Positions 53,201 through 63,205 of a DNA stretch of 64,000 nt are shown here, one piece after another. Location: assembly GCA_029953675.1 (NCBI GenBank), contig JAMWBK010000004.1, positions 1,178,001-1,242,000 of the forward strand. Direction: 5' to 3'. Within the stretch, counting starts at the first letter, position 1, and each line of letters starts with the position of its first letter. Below the pieces are notes generated by a model. That model saw only the letters and a list, made by a program, of their open reading frames with translations. It was not told the DNA's origin and ran no database searches. Source of the DNA: Rhodosorus marinus (taxonomy: Eukaryota > Rhodophyta > Stylonematophyceae > Stylonematales > Stylonemataceae). Made by a program: the position numbers and the translations under genes.

Positions 53201-55513
53201 ATGGGGATCACTTTGGATATTAACCCCACGACGGTGAACGTGATCACGGACTTGGTGCTGATAATCATGCAATTGGTGTGGCTGAGGGCCATGCAAGTGC
53301 TATCCATTGCCGACATCAAGCGCCAAGTAAGGTTTGGGAGGAGAATATTCTCTTATGAGACGATGGGTAGCTTGGTCTACCTAAACTTTGGTTTGGCAAA
53401 ATATCGGAAGCTCAAGCGGGATGAGATAATGAGCGCCCGGGAACATCGTGGCTTTGTCTTGCGTCTTCTGTTTGCGACGCTAGCAATACTCATGAATCTA
53501 TCGCTTGTCCTCCTGCACGTGCTTATTGACTATGGTTTGGATTTCACGGTGACGATGCCCCTGTCAGAACAGGTCGCTTCATACGATATGAACGGTTTGT
53601 ATCCGGATACATCAATTCTGGAAGCGCTGGAAACGTACGAGAGGATGTCGAACAACCTGCGCGCAGAGATTGAACCACTCTGTAAAAAGGCAGGGCTCGA
53701 GGATGATGAATGGGCATGCGATATTGAGGGGCGCGAGGCGCTCAACTACTACGGAGACAAAATTCGCGAGAGCGTTAGGTTTGCGTCCTCAGTGTTTGAC
53801 ACAGGTTCTATTGAGCAACTCAACGCAGTGCAGAGCTTGGAAATAGACTACAGGCCTAGTTCTGACTCTGGGAGGGAAGCTCATACCTGTAGGGTCAAAG
53901 AGTTTGACAGCGCTGAGACTTTTTCTGGGGAGTTCGAGTTCGAGCGTCCGGACTGTGGCTTTGGTAAAAACCTAATTCGTGAGATCAGGTTCCAGATGGC
54001 GACGAAAATAAGTTTTCAGGAGATCGAGCTGCGCGTCGAGCCAGAGTTCTTGGGTGCAAACGCGAAGCCCAACCAGATGCGTCATCACTTGAACGCCAAG
54101 GATAAGCGACAGGTGCCCTCCACAGTTTCTCTCAAGCGCTTTGGGAACCAGACACTTGCTGGGGGGGACTTCGGTCCTGTTCAGGTGCAGTTAGCTCGGC
54201 TCAGCGTAGATACGAAGTTCGTTTTTGGGCCTGGTCAATCACAAACATTGGTGCTGAGGGACTTGACAAGGTTCAGAGCGGGGGTGTCTGACGAGCATGG
54301 TCTAAACATGAAGATGAACAGCACTACAGTACCCGTTCAAGTCACTACCGGACAGGCTGATAAAGGCTGCTACACGACGTTCAAGGACCAAGTGGTTTTT
54401 CGAATGAAACTGAGAGTGCACGGGCTGGAATGTGGAACCTACGAGTTTGTGCGGACCGCGGAAGAGTGCAACACTAGGCGAGTGCACATTGATGAGGACG
54501 GGAGGAAGAGCTTCCTGGTCGGTTTCCAGGCAACACGAGGCGCTGTAATGCTCTACGATAGTCTGGACGATTCGGAACGGGATGAGTGCTTGGCTCATAT
54601 TCGAGAAATGTACGCAGAGTATCTCGATGAGAGCATCCCAAAGTCGAATAGGGCTATCGGTGTTGCGGTCCAAGCGGGGCTTATTTGCGCGACACCGCTC
54701 GACCCGAATGCGGCAAAGGCAGTTTGTCCGCCCGGTGAAGACCATGAGCAGGGCTGTAGATTTTGCCAGATAGGCGGCAAAGTTGTGAAGCTCCATGAGG
54801 ACCATTGGGAGAGGCTTGAGCATCTCGAGAAAGTGGGCGATGTGGGATCTGATCCAAGAGTTTTCAAACTGGACGTTCGCCTTATTGCGCATTCCGTGCA
54901 AGTGGAAGGCGGGGACCCGGTCGTTATCAGGCAGGCTTTGGAGAACTTGGGTCCACTTGTGAAGGACCACTTTGCGACACTGCTGATACAGTTCTTGTCC
55001 TCCTCGACTTCTCGCAACAACCTCCTTGGTTTGAAAACGCAGTGGCTCATGCACGTGCTGATCTCGATGCTGTCGACGCAGATGAGACCTGAAGCTCGAA
55101 TGGTGAATCTGTACGAGTCGAAACAGGTAGCCGTTCTGGAGGAAGCTTACTTAGGAGGTCTTCTCGCGGTTTTGATCATCACGGCTTTAACCGTCCTAGT
55201 GACTGCGGTTAAGTACATGTACGAATTCGGAGTCTACTACAAGCTGAACTCGAGGATCCGGATACCCATGACCGTTACCGAGTGGATCGTCCTGGGCTTA
55301 AAGCAGATCAGTGCTCTTAAGGGTAATAGTTCAACTTATTATAACTACGATTTTACGGTCCTACCAATGGAAAACCTGGACTTTGGGCCTATGAATGAGG
55401 ATGAGAAGATGCGCTTCGGGGTGGATCGGAGATACAAAGAACTTGGTACAATATGCTTCTCTGATGAGCTGACGCCGGTGAGCCGAGGCGTTGATTATAA
55501 AAGCAGTCTGTAA
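53201..55513 (+). CDS. Large membrane protein of unknown function (770 residues)
   Basis: An intronless gene, the longest host ORF in the window. It has hydrophobic segments at about residues 12-35, 86-112 (RLLFATLAILMNLSLVLLHVLI) and 640-668 (GGLLAVLIITALTVLVTAV). Between the last two lies a ~520-residue hydrophilic domain with at least a dozen Cys, including CPPGEDHEQGC and RFC, and possible N-glycosylation sites. A ~100-residue tail follows (YNYDFTVLPMENLDFGP). The layout suggests a large extracellular or lumenal domain between membrane anchors and a cytosolic C-terminus. I do not recognise a family. The ATG at 53201 is the first in frame. Regular codon use over 2.3 kb and the absence of stops support a real gene. 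Confidence 0.8.
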   Translation: MGITLDINPTTVNVITDLVLIIMQLVWLRAMQVLSIADIKRQVRFGRRIFSYETMGSLVYLNFGLAKYRKLKRDEIMSAREHRGFVLRLLFATLAILMNLSLVLLHVLIDYGLDFTVTMPLSEQVASYDMNGLYPDTSILEALETYERMSNNLRAEIEPLCKKAGLEDDEWACDIEGREALNYYGDKIRESVRFASSVFDTGSIEQLNAVQSLEIDYRPSSDSGREAHTCRVKEFDSAETFSGEFEFERPDCGFGKNLIREIRFQMATKISFQEIELRVEPEFLGANAKPNQMRHHLNAKDKRQVPSTVSLKRFGNQTLAGGDFGPVQVQLARLSVDTKFVFGPGQSQTLVLRDLTRFRAGVSDEHGLNMKMNSTTVPVQVTTGQADKGCYTTFKDQVVFRMKLRVHGLECGTYEFVRTAEECNTRRVHIDEDGRKSFLVGFQATRGAVMLYDSLDDSERDECLAHIREMYAEYLDESIPKSNRAIGVAVQAGLICATPLDPNAAKAVCPPGEDHEQGCRFCQIGGKVVKLHEDHWERLEHLEKVGDVGSDPRVFKLDVRLIAHSVQVEGGDPVVIRQALENLGPLVKDHFATLLIQFLSSSTSRNNLLGLKTQWLMHVLISMLSTQMRPEARMVNLYESKQVAVLEEAYLGGLLAVLIITALTVLVTAVKYMYEFGVYYKLNSRIRIPMTVTEWIVLGLKQISALKGNSSTYYNYDFTVLPMENLDFGPMNEDEKMRFGVDRRYKELGTICFSDELTPVSRGVDYKSSL

Positions 55514-56368
55514 AGTGTGGCTTGGTTGAGGAAGAAGGTTGTCGATGCGCATCCTTGGACGCAACGGCGGGCTCCTTCGGGTTTAAAGATTCAGGAGCAC
55601 TGCGGTTGATTCGTCCCAGCTCGGAAACGGGTGATCGCGTGATCGACACGAGAGCAGAACTGAAACTTTATCTCGCTGCTTGTGGGGCCACGGTGTTCTT
55701 CTCAGAGATACTGGATGTGATCAATCTTGCTGCGTGCCACCGCGACCTGCAGAAAAGGTGTACTACGTAGTTCGTGTCGGGAACTCGACTTTCATAGTTA
55801 CCGCAACTATATATATAGATCTTTCTTTCATTGAGAATGATCAACGACGACTGGTTAACTATTTTTGATGATATGGTGCTATAGCTTCGCGACTTTATTC
55901 TTCTAGATCGGAAGCTTCTGCACTTCTGCAGCAGCATCCCCGGAGAAGCTCAACAACGCAGGGAAACATCTCTGACCCTAAAAAAAAAGAGTCAGTTGTT
56001 GGCATTCAAGAGCTACACCTCCCTCGCATGAGGCGTGCATTCATAAATTAAATCAACGATTTTGCGGAAGGAGCTCCTCACGCAAAGCATCAGAAGCTGA
56101 TTTAGATGGACTTGCGATGAAGTCCAATTAACCCAGCTTCTCATTTCAATGCTTACAGTTAAGGTCACTCGAGTGAGCGTGAATCAGTTACCGATCAGGT
56201 GCACCAAGTAGCTCCAATCACTTGCCTTAAGACCCAGTACTCGTGCTCCTGTGGTAGGCTTCTCCAGCTGTTTTTCCACCACACACATACGTCATCGTTT
56301 CAATTCGTCCTCGATGATTTGCTTTCCTCATGCCATTCAATAGACCCCCTTCAGCCCAACAGAGACGA
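55514..56368. other. Intergenic between convergent genes
   Basis: This is the 3' flank of the 770-residue gene (+) and the hydrolase (-). Short frames only; a TATATATAGATC stretch occurs near 55812. Nothing else seen. Confidence 0.45.
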
Positions 56369-57224
56369 TCAAAGAGCCAAATGAGACGAAATTGTCTGCC
56401 AGATGTGACGCGCCATTTTTTGTCCGCCAATATCACTTGGCTCTACCCGCTGAACGTAATCTTCCGTGTCTTTTGGATCCAGAGCTTCATACAATGCTAC
56501 GGGAACAATTTTCGTACCAGCTATCGTGATCTCGCTTGTCGCAGTGAGGTACAACTGCCTGAGCACGGCTTGCATCTTTGCAGGTTGGGCATCGTAACCA
56601 AGAACTCTCAAAGGAAGGTCTGCCCAAGAGCCCGTCTGATTTTCATCGGGAAAGTACAGCATACACACTAGAACCAGTCGCGGCTTTCGCAAGGAAACCA
56701 ATTTCTCAATGTACAGCCGCGTCTTCTCGCCGAACAATCTCACCATGTGCTTTCGTCCCCAGGCCTTGTCGAATTCATTCTCCAAGGTCTGGAGTCTGTT
56801 CAAACGTATAAGAGATAGAGCGCTTATGGCAGTGCGCAGGGTGGGTGAGTGAGCTACGTCATTGCCTCCAAGTGAAACAACTACGACATCACCCTCCATC
56901 AAGTTGTCGCGGACGATATTGTCGTGCGCGAGAAGCGACCCGCCCAACCTCTGCGCGAGCGTGGATTCCTCTACCCCGCAGTTTACGACCAATGCTCTGT
57001 CGCGTGCAGCTACGCCGAGGTGATAGGCAACGTCTGGACGTGCCAATGGAGGTCTAAGTATCGATGCGTACTCTGATTCAAGATCGCGAAGAGAGCATCC
57101 CTGCACCCAATACTTGTTATCCAGAGTTGAGTCACCACAAAGCCATACAAGCGGCCGATTTCCTGCCTCCTCGCGGAGAAATTTCGCATACCGTGCTAGG
57201 TCATGAATAGGGTGACCGTGGAAC
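56369..57224 (-). CDS. GDSL/SGNH-family hydrolase (3' exon)
   Basis: The terminal exon encodes ~284 residues from an acceptor AACTAG at 57225: FHGHPIHDLARYAKFLREE, then block I WLCGDSTLDNKYW with the nucleophile Ser, block II NCGVEESTLAQRLGG, block III VVSLGGNDVAHS, and a C-terminal RVEPSDIGGQKMARHIW. These are the conserved blocks of SGNH esterases/lipases, which hydrolyse acyl or acetyl esters. The usual DxxH of block V is not obvious: EPSD stands where His is expected, so catalysis may differ. At least one upstream exon with the start codon must exist; I could not place it. A reading frame starting at the internal Met at 57106 would lose the catalytic Ser. Confidence 0.75.
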
Positions 57225-57355
57225 CTAGTTTTTATCAGACAACATTCAGAGCCTCAAGGTCAGAGCACGAGTGCAAGAGAAGAAGAAAAGGTGGGAACTG
57301 AACTGCTCAGCCCCAGGTTCCGCTGCTTTTTGTTCTCGGCCTTTCTTACTCTGCA

Positions 57356-57664
57356 TAGAAACTCGAGCTTGAGATTTCATTCTTCATCCTCGAAGATCTC
57401 CCCGTACGCGATTTGCGGGACTGGTTGACCTCGCCCGAGCCGGTCTTCTCTGATGAACTCATTAATCGCTGCTTGGCGGTTCCAGAAATGTCAGCCTGGA
57501 AGGCAAATGCCATTTTAATTCTCAAGCTACTTCATCCAACTGGAACCCAAAACCGTTTGCATGTACGTCCCGAGCATATTCTGCTTCATGCGCCAAGCAC
57601 GGTTCGTTTCGTTCGGATCTCGACCAGTGAAGGTCCGGGTGAAGAAGACGATTGTATGTCATGA
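57356..57664 (+). CDS. Hypothetical exon, unidentified
   Basis: After a strong acceptor (CTTTCTTACTCTGCATAG, 57341-57358) a plus-strand frame runs FFILEDLPVRDLRDWLTSPEP, INRCLAVPEMSAWKANAILILKLLHPTG to an acidic end (EGPGEEDDCMS) at 57664. Composition is protein-like, with a leucine-rich helical start. No family recognised, and the upstream exon and start codon are not found. It would be transcribed divergently from the hydrolase. Confidence 0.4.
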
Positions 57665-57789
57665 ACGTGGTCCAGCTGAATGACCATCAACTGTGTGCTG
57701 TCTTCAAGAGGCAAGGGCTCTGCTAGACGACATGCGAGATTACGAATCTGGCAGCCTGTTTCATGAGAGGAACTGTTTTGAACGACAAA

Positions 57790-58163
57790 ACTATGACGAC
57801 GGGTGGGTTCCTTGGACCCTGGTGTGGGTACTGCTCTAAACGAGGTCCCCAGGGATGACCGTGCAAATGTTGAACGGCACCGTCAGATTGGTGGACAAAT
57901 CTGGAGGTGCTTATGCAAATAATCGGAAAGGAGGGCAGGAATCCAAGTAGCGGACTGAGAGATGCGTGTAACGGGAACTAAACGACAGGTGGTTCCTTGG
58001 ATCCTGGTGTGGGCACTGTTCTCCGCAGGTCCCAAGGGATGAGCGTCAAATATTGGGCAGCATCGTCAGATTTGGTGGACAGATCTGGAGCTGTTTATGC
58101 AACTCTTGGGAAAGGAGGGCAGTAATCCAAGTCTGAGCGATGCGCGATGTAACGGGAACTAAA
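57790..58163. repeat. Tandem duplication, ~187-bp unit x 2
   Basis: Both units contain GGTTCCTTGGA.CCTGGTGTGGG, GTCAGATT.GGTGGACA.ATCTGGAG, GGAAAGGAGGGCAG.AATCCAAGT and end in GTAACGGGAACTAAA. They differ by ~15%. No ORF crosses both. Confidence 0.8.
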
Positions 58164-58371
58164 ATTAAGAACCACAAAACTCAAACACTTAATGTCCCTC
58201 TGTATAATGAAAGATTTATTTCTATAAAAAATGTGAGTTATTTTGGTTAACCATTAGTGCTGGTGAAAAACTTATTAGTTCCGTGTCGTCTTGCGACTCT
58301 ATGTGCTCAAAACAGATTAAATATCCTTCTTTTCATCCGAGCTAGTATGGCGTCCGAGAAGATTGCACCAC

Positions 58372-58908
58372 TTAGTAGTAGTACGTGGTCTTGACTTCGC
58401 GATAACTGTCCATATGCGGAGAAGGTTCCATCGCGAGCTCCCGCCCTGAATTGTTCATGACTGGAACCTCCGCATCTGCGACCGATTGGAGGACTTGGGG
58501 TACAACGTGAACGGAATTTCGCATGCTCAAGAGGGTTTGCGCAATGTCTTCCTCAACGCTGTCCAACTGCATCGATAGTTTTGCAGGAGTGGTTTTCGAA
58601 ATTACCGGTACGGCGGATCGAATGGTCGGTGTTCCGCTCTTCTTCATTCGCTCCATTCGAAGGAAGTACTTCTGCGCATGAGATCTGATCTGGACGGCTG
58701 TCTTTGTGGCCACTTTCTGTTCGATAAGTTTCCATTCTCTTCCATGCATGGCAAGCGCCTTCACGAACCTAGAGTGCTCTTCTTCGGTCCAGTATTCCCG
58801 CCTCTTCGTGAGGACGTACTTCTTTCTCTTCCTAGATATCTCCGTAGCTTGTGGTACGCTGCGCAATCCTTCGGACCCGGAGCTAACACTGCTGGCCTCT
58901 TCCTCCAT
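58372..58908 (-). CDS. MYB-related SHAQKYF-class transcription factor
   Basis: A 178-residue intronless gene. A single MYB repeat spans about residues 38-85: YWTEEEHSRFVKALAMHG, REWKLIEQKVATKTAVQIRSHAQKYF. It has the SHAQKYF third helix typical of plant and algal LHY/CCA1/REVEILLE and related 1R-MYB proteins, which bind promoter elements such as the evening element. A basic stretch (RKRKKYVLTKRR) just before it may be the nuclear signal. The C-terminus is Ser/Val rich and ends in TTYYY. The role could be circadian or metabolic regulation, but the subclass cannot be fixed from this sequence. The start at 58908 is preceded by an in-frame region without other Met. Confidence 0.9.
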   Translation of the reverse strand: MEEEASSVSSGSEGLRSVPQATEISRKRKKYVLTKRREYWTEEEHSRFVKALAMHGREWKLIEQKVATKTAVQIRSHAQKYFLRMERMKKSGTPTIRSAVPVISKTTPAKLSMQLDSVEEDIAQTLLSMRNSVHVVPQVLQSVADAEVPVMNNSGRELAMEPSPHMDSYREVKTTYYY

Positions 58909-58919
58909 TATATGATTCC

Positions 58920-60300
58920 TCGTTATTGGTTACCACCAACACACCCGCGAGTTCAAGCCAATCAACAAACAACAAGGTTTTCAGGTCTTGCAGTGAGCAA
59001 CAACGACCATAGAAGATAGGCAAAAAGTCCTTACTATTGGTTTCCTTTGTCCCTATGGCACGCAAATTTCCTCCGACCCAGCTCCGTAATGGAGTGCTGG
59101 GTTGGGTTAAATAATGTCGACGTTTCCGCCGAGCCGATTCGAAGCCAAACCCCAATCGTTCCAAGCGAAGCGATGCCCGCCGCAGAGAATTTCTTGAAAC
59201 TTTTTTTCATCTAGTTCTGTCGCTTCGGATACAGATTTGCAGAAATAAAACGGAGGATTTTACGCGAAGCGAACGCGAATCTCGCGGTTAAGATTATACG
59301 CAAACGCTTTTCATTGGAAGAAGTACGACTTTTCCAAGACGTAGAGGCGCTTGTATATTAAATATTAATCTATTCATCATATACGAAACGAGACAATTTA
59401 TTATTGGTCAACAGATACCCAATAAATGTCTTCTTCGTTTTCAAAAGACGGACTTGGTCGAATCATAATGTGTAAAGTGTGCTCCTTCGAAAATTGATAG
59501 AGCACAAGAACACCAAGGAAACCACACGAAAATCTGACCATCAAACAAAGGCCTGATAAAACCATACCTCGAAACGTCAGGCCTTATAAAACTTCAAAAA
59601 CATCAATTTATCAAAGTTCGATTTGCACTATGGCTTTCCACCATCCCCCCCCTTTCTCCATACTTCAAATACCTTGTCCGGATAATCCGGATTGACCTTT
59701 CGCGAATATCAAACAACGTCTCGAGTCCGCAGATTCAGGGCGTGGGAGCTCGCCATGGGGAAAATGTGTCCACAAGAGTCACCACATCTATTTCATCTTA
59801 AAACAAAACATATCAGAATATCTAACCATCGGGTAGGCCAGGGAATGACCAATCGTAATCAAATGCGTTCCTTCCCTTCGACCCAAACAAAAAACAAATC
59901 TACCAAATTTAAAACAAAACAAAACTATCTTGGACCCCATTGACTTGAGTGAAGATAACTAAAAACAAATTCGGCGTCATATGATTGGTCATCTATCAAT
60001 TTTTCATGAGTGGTTCTTGTTAACCATCACAGCGAGATTCATTTCGGGAGCGGGGAAGGAGAGGGGGCGGGGGAGGGAAAAAAAGTAGTCAAACAAATTT
60101 ATCCCCAAATTCTATAAGAAAAATATTATAAATTTTATATCTGGGATAAAATGAGATCCACTTTCACTTCTACCAGTATCTCAATGGGAACCATCTATTG
60201 TGGGGGGGGGTGGGATTTTGTATCCTGAACGATATATCTTGAAAAAGGTGAAAGCAAAACGAAGCCAAAAACTTGGTTTCGTATCTACCCCCTCCCCCTC
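58920..60300. other. Intergenic, no gene seen
   Basis: This is the promoter side of the MYB gene followed by AT-rich sequence with A/C-rich and G-rich runs (for example GGGGGGGGTGGG near 60200). No frame resembles a protein. Confidence 0.5.
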
Positions 60301-60310
60301 CTCCCCTCCC

Positions 60311-60378
60311 CCTTTTTCCAACGTTTCCACCTGCACACCATCGTGTGATGGTGTGAAGGTGGAAACGTTGGAAAAAGG
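60311..60378. repeat. Large hairpin: 32-bp arms, 4-nt loop
   Basis: Arm 1 (60311-60342) starts CCTTTTTCCAACGTTTCCAC and ends CACACCATC. Arm 2 (60347-60378) is its reverse complement with one mismatch. The loop is GTGT. The outer sequence GTTTCCACC is partly repeated again at 60378-60386. It lies in intergenic DNA between the MYB and DENR genes. Confidence 0.9.
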
Positions 60379-60379
60379 T

Positions 60380-61965
60380 TTCCACCAGGGGGTGTCCCCT
60401 TCAGTTTTTCCTACTAATGATGAAATGTCTAATACTAACCCCCTGTTGGCCATAATCTTCCTATTCCTATGTATTCTCTCTCTCTATCTCTCTCGGGGAT
60501 GGGAAGAGATTGCAACTTTATTAGGGTATTGGTTGGTCCCCTTGGATCCCCTTCCCGTTCCCGCGATCTTGCGTCGGAAAGGGTTACTTGGGAAACATTT
60601 CGTGGTCGATTGTGTGTGTGTGTGATGATCGACCTGTTTTTTCTTGGCTGAAAAGACAAAAAGACTGCCAGTGAGGAAAGGGAAAATGTGATTTGGATTT
60701 GGAATTTTCAAGAAGAGTCGAAGTGCGTTGAGTTCAGCAGCAGACACATGGGAGGTCTTGTCCCGTGTCCCGCTTTTCCTGTGTCCCAAGAACGTGTGGC
60801 GGCTTGAGACCGACTCTTCGGAGGGTATCAATGCAATCTGGAACCGCGGTGGGACGGGGGTAGTCTAATGCCACTTAGCCAGTCCTCACGGACCAATATG
60901 TTTTGGGAATGAGCCATACTTTCTATCCACTCTGGGACAGATTGAGCTGAGGGATTTGTACGGACTTGGATATCTCGGCTCGTCAAAATGGAAGTGGCAC
61001 TAAGCTGGCTTCCAGCGTTGGTTTTCAGCTTTCACTTACAAGCCCCAACCAATCACAGTAGCCACTTTCACCAAACCACGGTTGCTGGAGTTGGTGGAGA
61101 CTCACAAAGTCTTGTGACGATTGCTTCATAAAGGGTAGGCCCCTCCTGATCCTGTCATCGCACGGAGATCGAATTGTCCCGCAGTCACTTCGTAATAGTA
61201 CAAAGCTTGCGATCTTGCTTCACGATTAGTAGTTGAGAATCATTTCTCGTCTGCAATACGAGTCGAACGGGGTTTGCATTGTCAGGAGTATGTTTGCAGG
61301 AGTTCCTGTTAATGGTCAGTTAGCGAGTTGGTTGCAGTGTCGGAACTCTGGGCTCATGGTACACCCTCATCGAGCTAGTTTCATCTCCACGTCTTACTAC
61401 ATCCCGAAACCTGGGTATCCGACACTAGGGCTCCTTGGAAATGCTCCAAAATCCTGGGAACGGTCAGGCTCAGAGCATTTTGAGCAAATAGTCTCCTCGG
61501 TAGCGTCACTTTCTCAACGTTTCTAGTCCCTTATGAAATCACAATCAGTGACACATAGCGGAAACGAGAGTTCGGTTAGCTTTCGGAACCTTGGGGGTTC
61601 ACCCAGGCCCCATTCTATATACACTGACCACTCTCTGAGGTTTTATCGAATCTGCTCTTTATTCTCAACCCGGACGCAACTCATCATGGCAAACCTGGCC
61701 GGATCGAGCGGGCAGAACTGCCTGGTGGAATTGTACACGAATGTAGCTCTGAGTCCCAGATGAGCATGGAAATTGATTTTGATATGCTGGCGGCAGGCAG
61801 ATTCGCAAAATTTTCTTGTGCAGTCTCAAACTGCTACGCCAGTACAGAGCATGGGCGCCCTCATAGACAAAGCACTCACCCCGAATCCGGCAGTTGTTAC
61901 AAGAAAGCTGCGTTGCCCGCTGCAAAATGTCCAGACATGGGCTTCACATTCCCATCCTTGAACGA
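60380..61965. other. Intergenic, no confident gene
   Basis: Several frames of 60-115 codons lie on both strands. One minus frame (61925-61665) has a CNNCRIRGEC Cys cluster. None shows a recognisable domain. Confidence 0.35.
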
Positions 61966-61971
61966 CCCCGG

Positions 61972-63205
61972 TCAGCCTGAATATGCCGAGTTAAATAGAG
62001 CCACGGAGTGGATTCTTTCAGAAACCAATCTGAATAGGATTGAGTATTAAGCCTAGTCTTACCCGCAGATTCGGCAAGCACATCAAACGCTGGGACCTTT
62101 GCCTTGTCTTCGTCAACAACAAAAATTCGTCCCTCCGGTACCTTAAAGTCGTCCCGAAGGAACGCAGCCATCGTGGCCATGCGATCTCCTTGAATCTCTA
62201 GAGTGTCACGTTGGTCGGGAGCCTGTAAAAGATGTGATTGTAAGAGCTCGGCAAGTTTCCTCATCTGGAAAGCAACAGCCTGAAAGTAGCCGCCGCTGAA
62301 GGGAAGTAACAACACACTCACCTTCACGGCGGAAGCTCCACAGGAGAACTTTTTCTTGCAGACTTTTGCCACTTCCGGAATCTTCATGCCGAAGAGATCA
62401 AGGCCGTATACGATCTGGGTAACCGATAGAGAACCAACAGAAACTCATAAGTTCGCGGCACAACTCTTGAACGGATCTTTCGGCTCTAAAAGACTGTGCG
62501 CATTTCACTATCGTCGCTTTCTCGATGAGCTCGGACGTACAGTAACCTGCTTCCTTCCCTTTCGAGCGCTTTTCTGAATGACAATTTCAGGTTCAATGGC
62601 AACTCGTTTCTTCTTCTTCGACTCCTGAAAGGCGGATAACAGCATGTGGTCAGTTGCTTTTTTTCATTGCCAGAGAGCTCGGCTAGCAGTCCTGGATTGT
62701 GTTTTATGGTTTCTCACTTTTCCATCTTTCGCTGAACTCTTGGAAATTTTCGCACCGGCCAAGCTGGAGATATTCGAGAGACGAGAAATCAGGTTAGGGA
62801 ATTTCACAGCCGATCATCATCTCTCTATGACGAAACCAGCTCACTTCTCGGCGAGGGAACCGTCAACTTCCTCGAGTTTGAGATCGGGATACATTTCAGG
62901 AACGGTTACCGCCAGCCATGGTTTACATCTTAACCAAATCCCGAGAGAGCCAAGAAAAGAGTTCATTATGTGATACCGTAACACATTCTATATACGAAAT
63001 CCATCAAAAATAAAAAACGCAATCGAAACCAAGCATCATTCTTCATAGACAAAGGACCAGTTGTATCCCTCTCGTACCTATCAAAGTCCTGTGGAGTGTT
63101 GTACTCACACAGCTCAGGGGGCATCCCGCAGACACCACAATACAAGACCTGCATCGGATATCTAGGATCCTTCTCCTGAACCGTAACCACCTCCTCTCCA
63201 TCCAT
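61972..63205 (-). CDS. DENR: DENR (density-regulated protein) translation re-initiation factor, six or seven exons
   Basis: DENR works with MCT-1 on the 40S subunit in recycling and translation re-initiation. Exons (minus): 63205-63078, 62928-62845, 62763-62718, 62624-62541, 62414-62322, 62222-62063, and possibly a 5-nt end at 61976-61972. The N-terminal zinc-ribbon-like region reads VLYCGVCGMPPELCEY, then after the first intron CKPWLAVTVPEMYPD, as in the animal protein. A Lys-rich linker (ESKKKKR) leads to the SUI1 domain: QVTIVYGLDLFGMKIPEVAK, KKFSCGASAVK, and APDQRDTLEIQGD. Phases agree at all joins. With the tiny last exon the length is 199 residues (human 198); reading through 62062 would add 39 residues instead. 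Introns are 81-149 nt; the acceptor at 62929 (TTAAG) is atypical. Confidence 0.88.
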
